Of a stretch of 64,000 nucleotides of DNA, positions 62,648 through 64,000 are shown piece by piece. Origin of the DNA: Nematostella vectensis (taxonomy: Eukaryota > Cnidaria > Anthozoa > Actiniaria > Edwardsiidae); assembly GCF_932526225.1 (NCBI RefSeq), contig NC_064041.1:9654813-9718812 (forward strand), in the 5' to 3' direction. The notes below the pieces were generated by a model. The model had not been told where the DNA came from, did not search any database, and worked only from the letters and a program-made list of their open reading frames with translations. A program made the translations under genes and the position numbers. Every line of letters begins with the position of its first letter. Position 1 is the stretch's first letter.

Positions 62648-64000
62648 CTCCAGGCGATATGATTATTTAGCGCCTGTAGCGCTCACTCATTTGGCAGACC
62701 CATTGCTCGCTAACATTTCCCTCACAGGTTCACCAGTATGACTTATGTGACAACACGACGCCTCATCCACGTTGATTTTCGAATGCAAAGATGACCGTCC
62801 CTTCGTTACTATAGTAACTTTAAGCCATTAATTAACCAGCCAGGAAAAAAGCTTCAACTATATTTTACTCCCTCGTAAGAAAAACCTCAGATTGGTGCGG
62901 GCAAAAGCTAAATTGGCCGGTAATGGTAGCGTCTAACTCGCATTTCAACCAGCAAAGTGATTTTCGAGAGAGATAAGATAGAAGGTCGTTGACTGCGGTC
63001 TAGTCGGGAGTAGGAAGGGGAAAGTTTACGTCAATTCTAAGGTGTACCTAATTTAGTATGGATCGCTCTATAGGGGCCAATACAAATCAGGCAGGCCAGA
63101 AGTCATCGCTTAAAGATAGCTCGGATAACACGTACTCGTTAAAAGCTGATATTGTTAAGATAAATGAGTAACACCGGATTTTACATCAGTAAAAAGTGCT
63201 AAAATCCCAAACGAGCCAACCACAAATAAACCGGTTTTTTTGAGCTTTATATTTTTTACTAGAGCGGTGCTACTTATTCTTATCAGTGCGGCAATTTTCG
63301 TGTAATTTGTCAAAAAGACAAATGTTGACGAGTTTAAAATATTGTCATTTCGCCGGTATGTTACGCGAATTCGTAGTTAGTGCTAAGCCTTAATTGTACA
63401 CTGTAACTCTTCAAATTCCGTAAATGCTGGTTTCAGCACCCAGCTACCAATAAGCGCCTCGCTTCGAATGAGCACCGATAAGTTAATCATGAGTTTTTTT
63501 CCTTACGAACAACAAAAGACGCTTACTGAAGTAATCTTTGCAATAAGTCTGGTTAAATTTCTCACTACTCTATGATTTAGCTTGATAATTGAAACAAATT
63601 GATGTCATTCGTATAGAGTTAGCGCCCCCTCGCTTCAAGTGAAGTGGGTGTGCTTTTTTCTTAATAAAGAACGATATCGTACCAAACAATCGCAAGTAAG
63701 ATCTATAAGCGATCTGAGGTGCGAGATTAATTCAGGGGAGTAGCCAGGGGGGTGGCCTAGGGGGCCCGCACCCCCCTTTAGCAGCCAAAAAATACAGTAA
63801 ATGTATGAGACATTATCTAAAATACACGAAAAAATGCCTTGAAAGTCCCTTTTGGGCCCCCTCCTGTTAAAATTCCTGACGACGCCGCTGCAACTTGACC
63901 GCGAACAATGACCGCGAGCTATCACATTACGATCGCACACAATCGCACATGATCACAGGGTGAGTTTCCATAGATAGATATTTACACTCTTTTTTTTTTA
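62648..64000. other. Upstream region of NCS1, no gene supported
   Basis: It should hold the NCS1 promoter and 5' UTR. The rest is AT-rich with no supported coding sequence. A MITE-like element lies at 63733-63890. Confidence 0.5.
63733..63890. mobile_element. Short hAT-like MITE or remnant
   Basis: 158 bp with imperfect inverted ends: CAGGGGAGTAGCCAGG at the left and CCTGACGACGCCGCTG at the right. G/C-rich runs lie next to each end. Ends of the CAGGGGxGTxGCCAGG kind are common in hAT-type elements. No clear target duplication was found. Confidence 0.45.

Noticed and set aside
63635..63940. Minus-strand frame of 101 codons
   Set aside because: Runs across a MITE-like element; the protein-like stretch is the TIR region.

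Overview
This is animal nuclear DNA with spliced genes. Introns have GT-AG ends, extracellular domains sit on their own exons, and the conserved genes MCMBP, TMCO1 and NCS-1 have several introns each. The extracellular gene content and many small repeat families suggest a cnidarian such as a sea anemone; that is inference from style and gene content, not proof. All exon limits were read by eye from splice signals, reading phase and comparison between copies.

Layout. (1) 47-14309, plus strand: gene A, a giant secreted mosaic protein whose 5' exons lie before the window. Its order is six EGF domains, two sushi domains, EGF plus an unknown ectodomain, a 4.5 kb exon with coiled coils and an unusual run of about 20-residue repeats, two Ig domains, a Cys-rich array and two FN3 domains. 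(2) 14310-17073: intergenic, with a minisatellite and a foldback element. (3) 17074-21266, minus: MCMBP, two exons. (4) 21610-26171, plus: TMCO1, seven exons, divergent from MCMBP. (5) 27253-47779, minus: gene B, an inverted paralogue of gene A that also shows the 5' end (signal peptide, EMI fragment, extra EGFs). A and B converge on MCMBP and TMCO1. (6) 48200-55246: a small TIR element that holds an intact BEL/Pao LTR retrotransposon (48324-55114). The nested pair interrupts the last coding exon of gene C (55187-56476, minus). (7) 59147-62647, minus: a complete eight-exon NCS-1 (frequenin) gene.

Most striking pattern: in five places a tandem repeat starts at an exon-intron border, and each repeat unit carries a copy of the splice site and some flanking exon. 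The clearest are the MCMBP intron (about 25 extra copies of the 5' splice site), TMCO1 intron 5 (72-bp units carrying the 3' splice site) and three borders in genes A and B. Genes A and B also look like a gene-conversion mosaic, since some exons are identical or nearly so at silent sites and others are clearly diverged.
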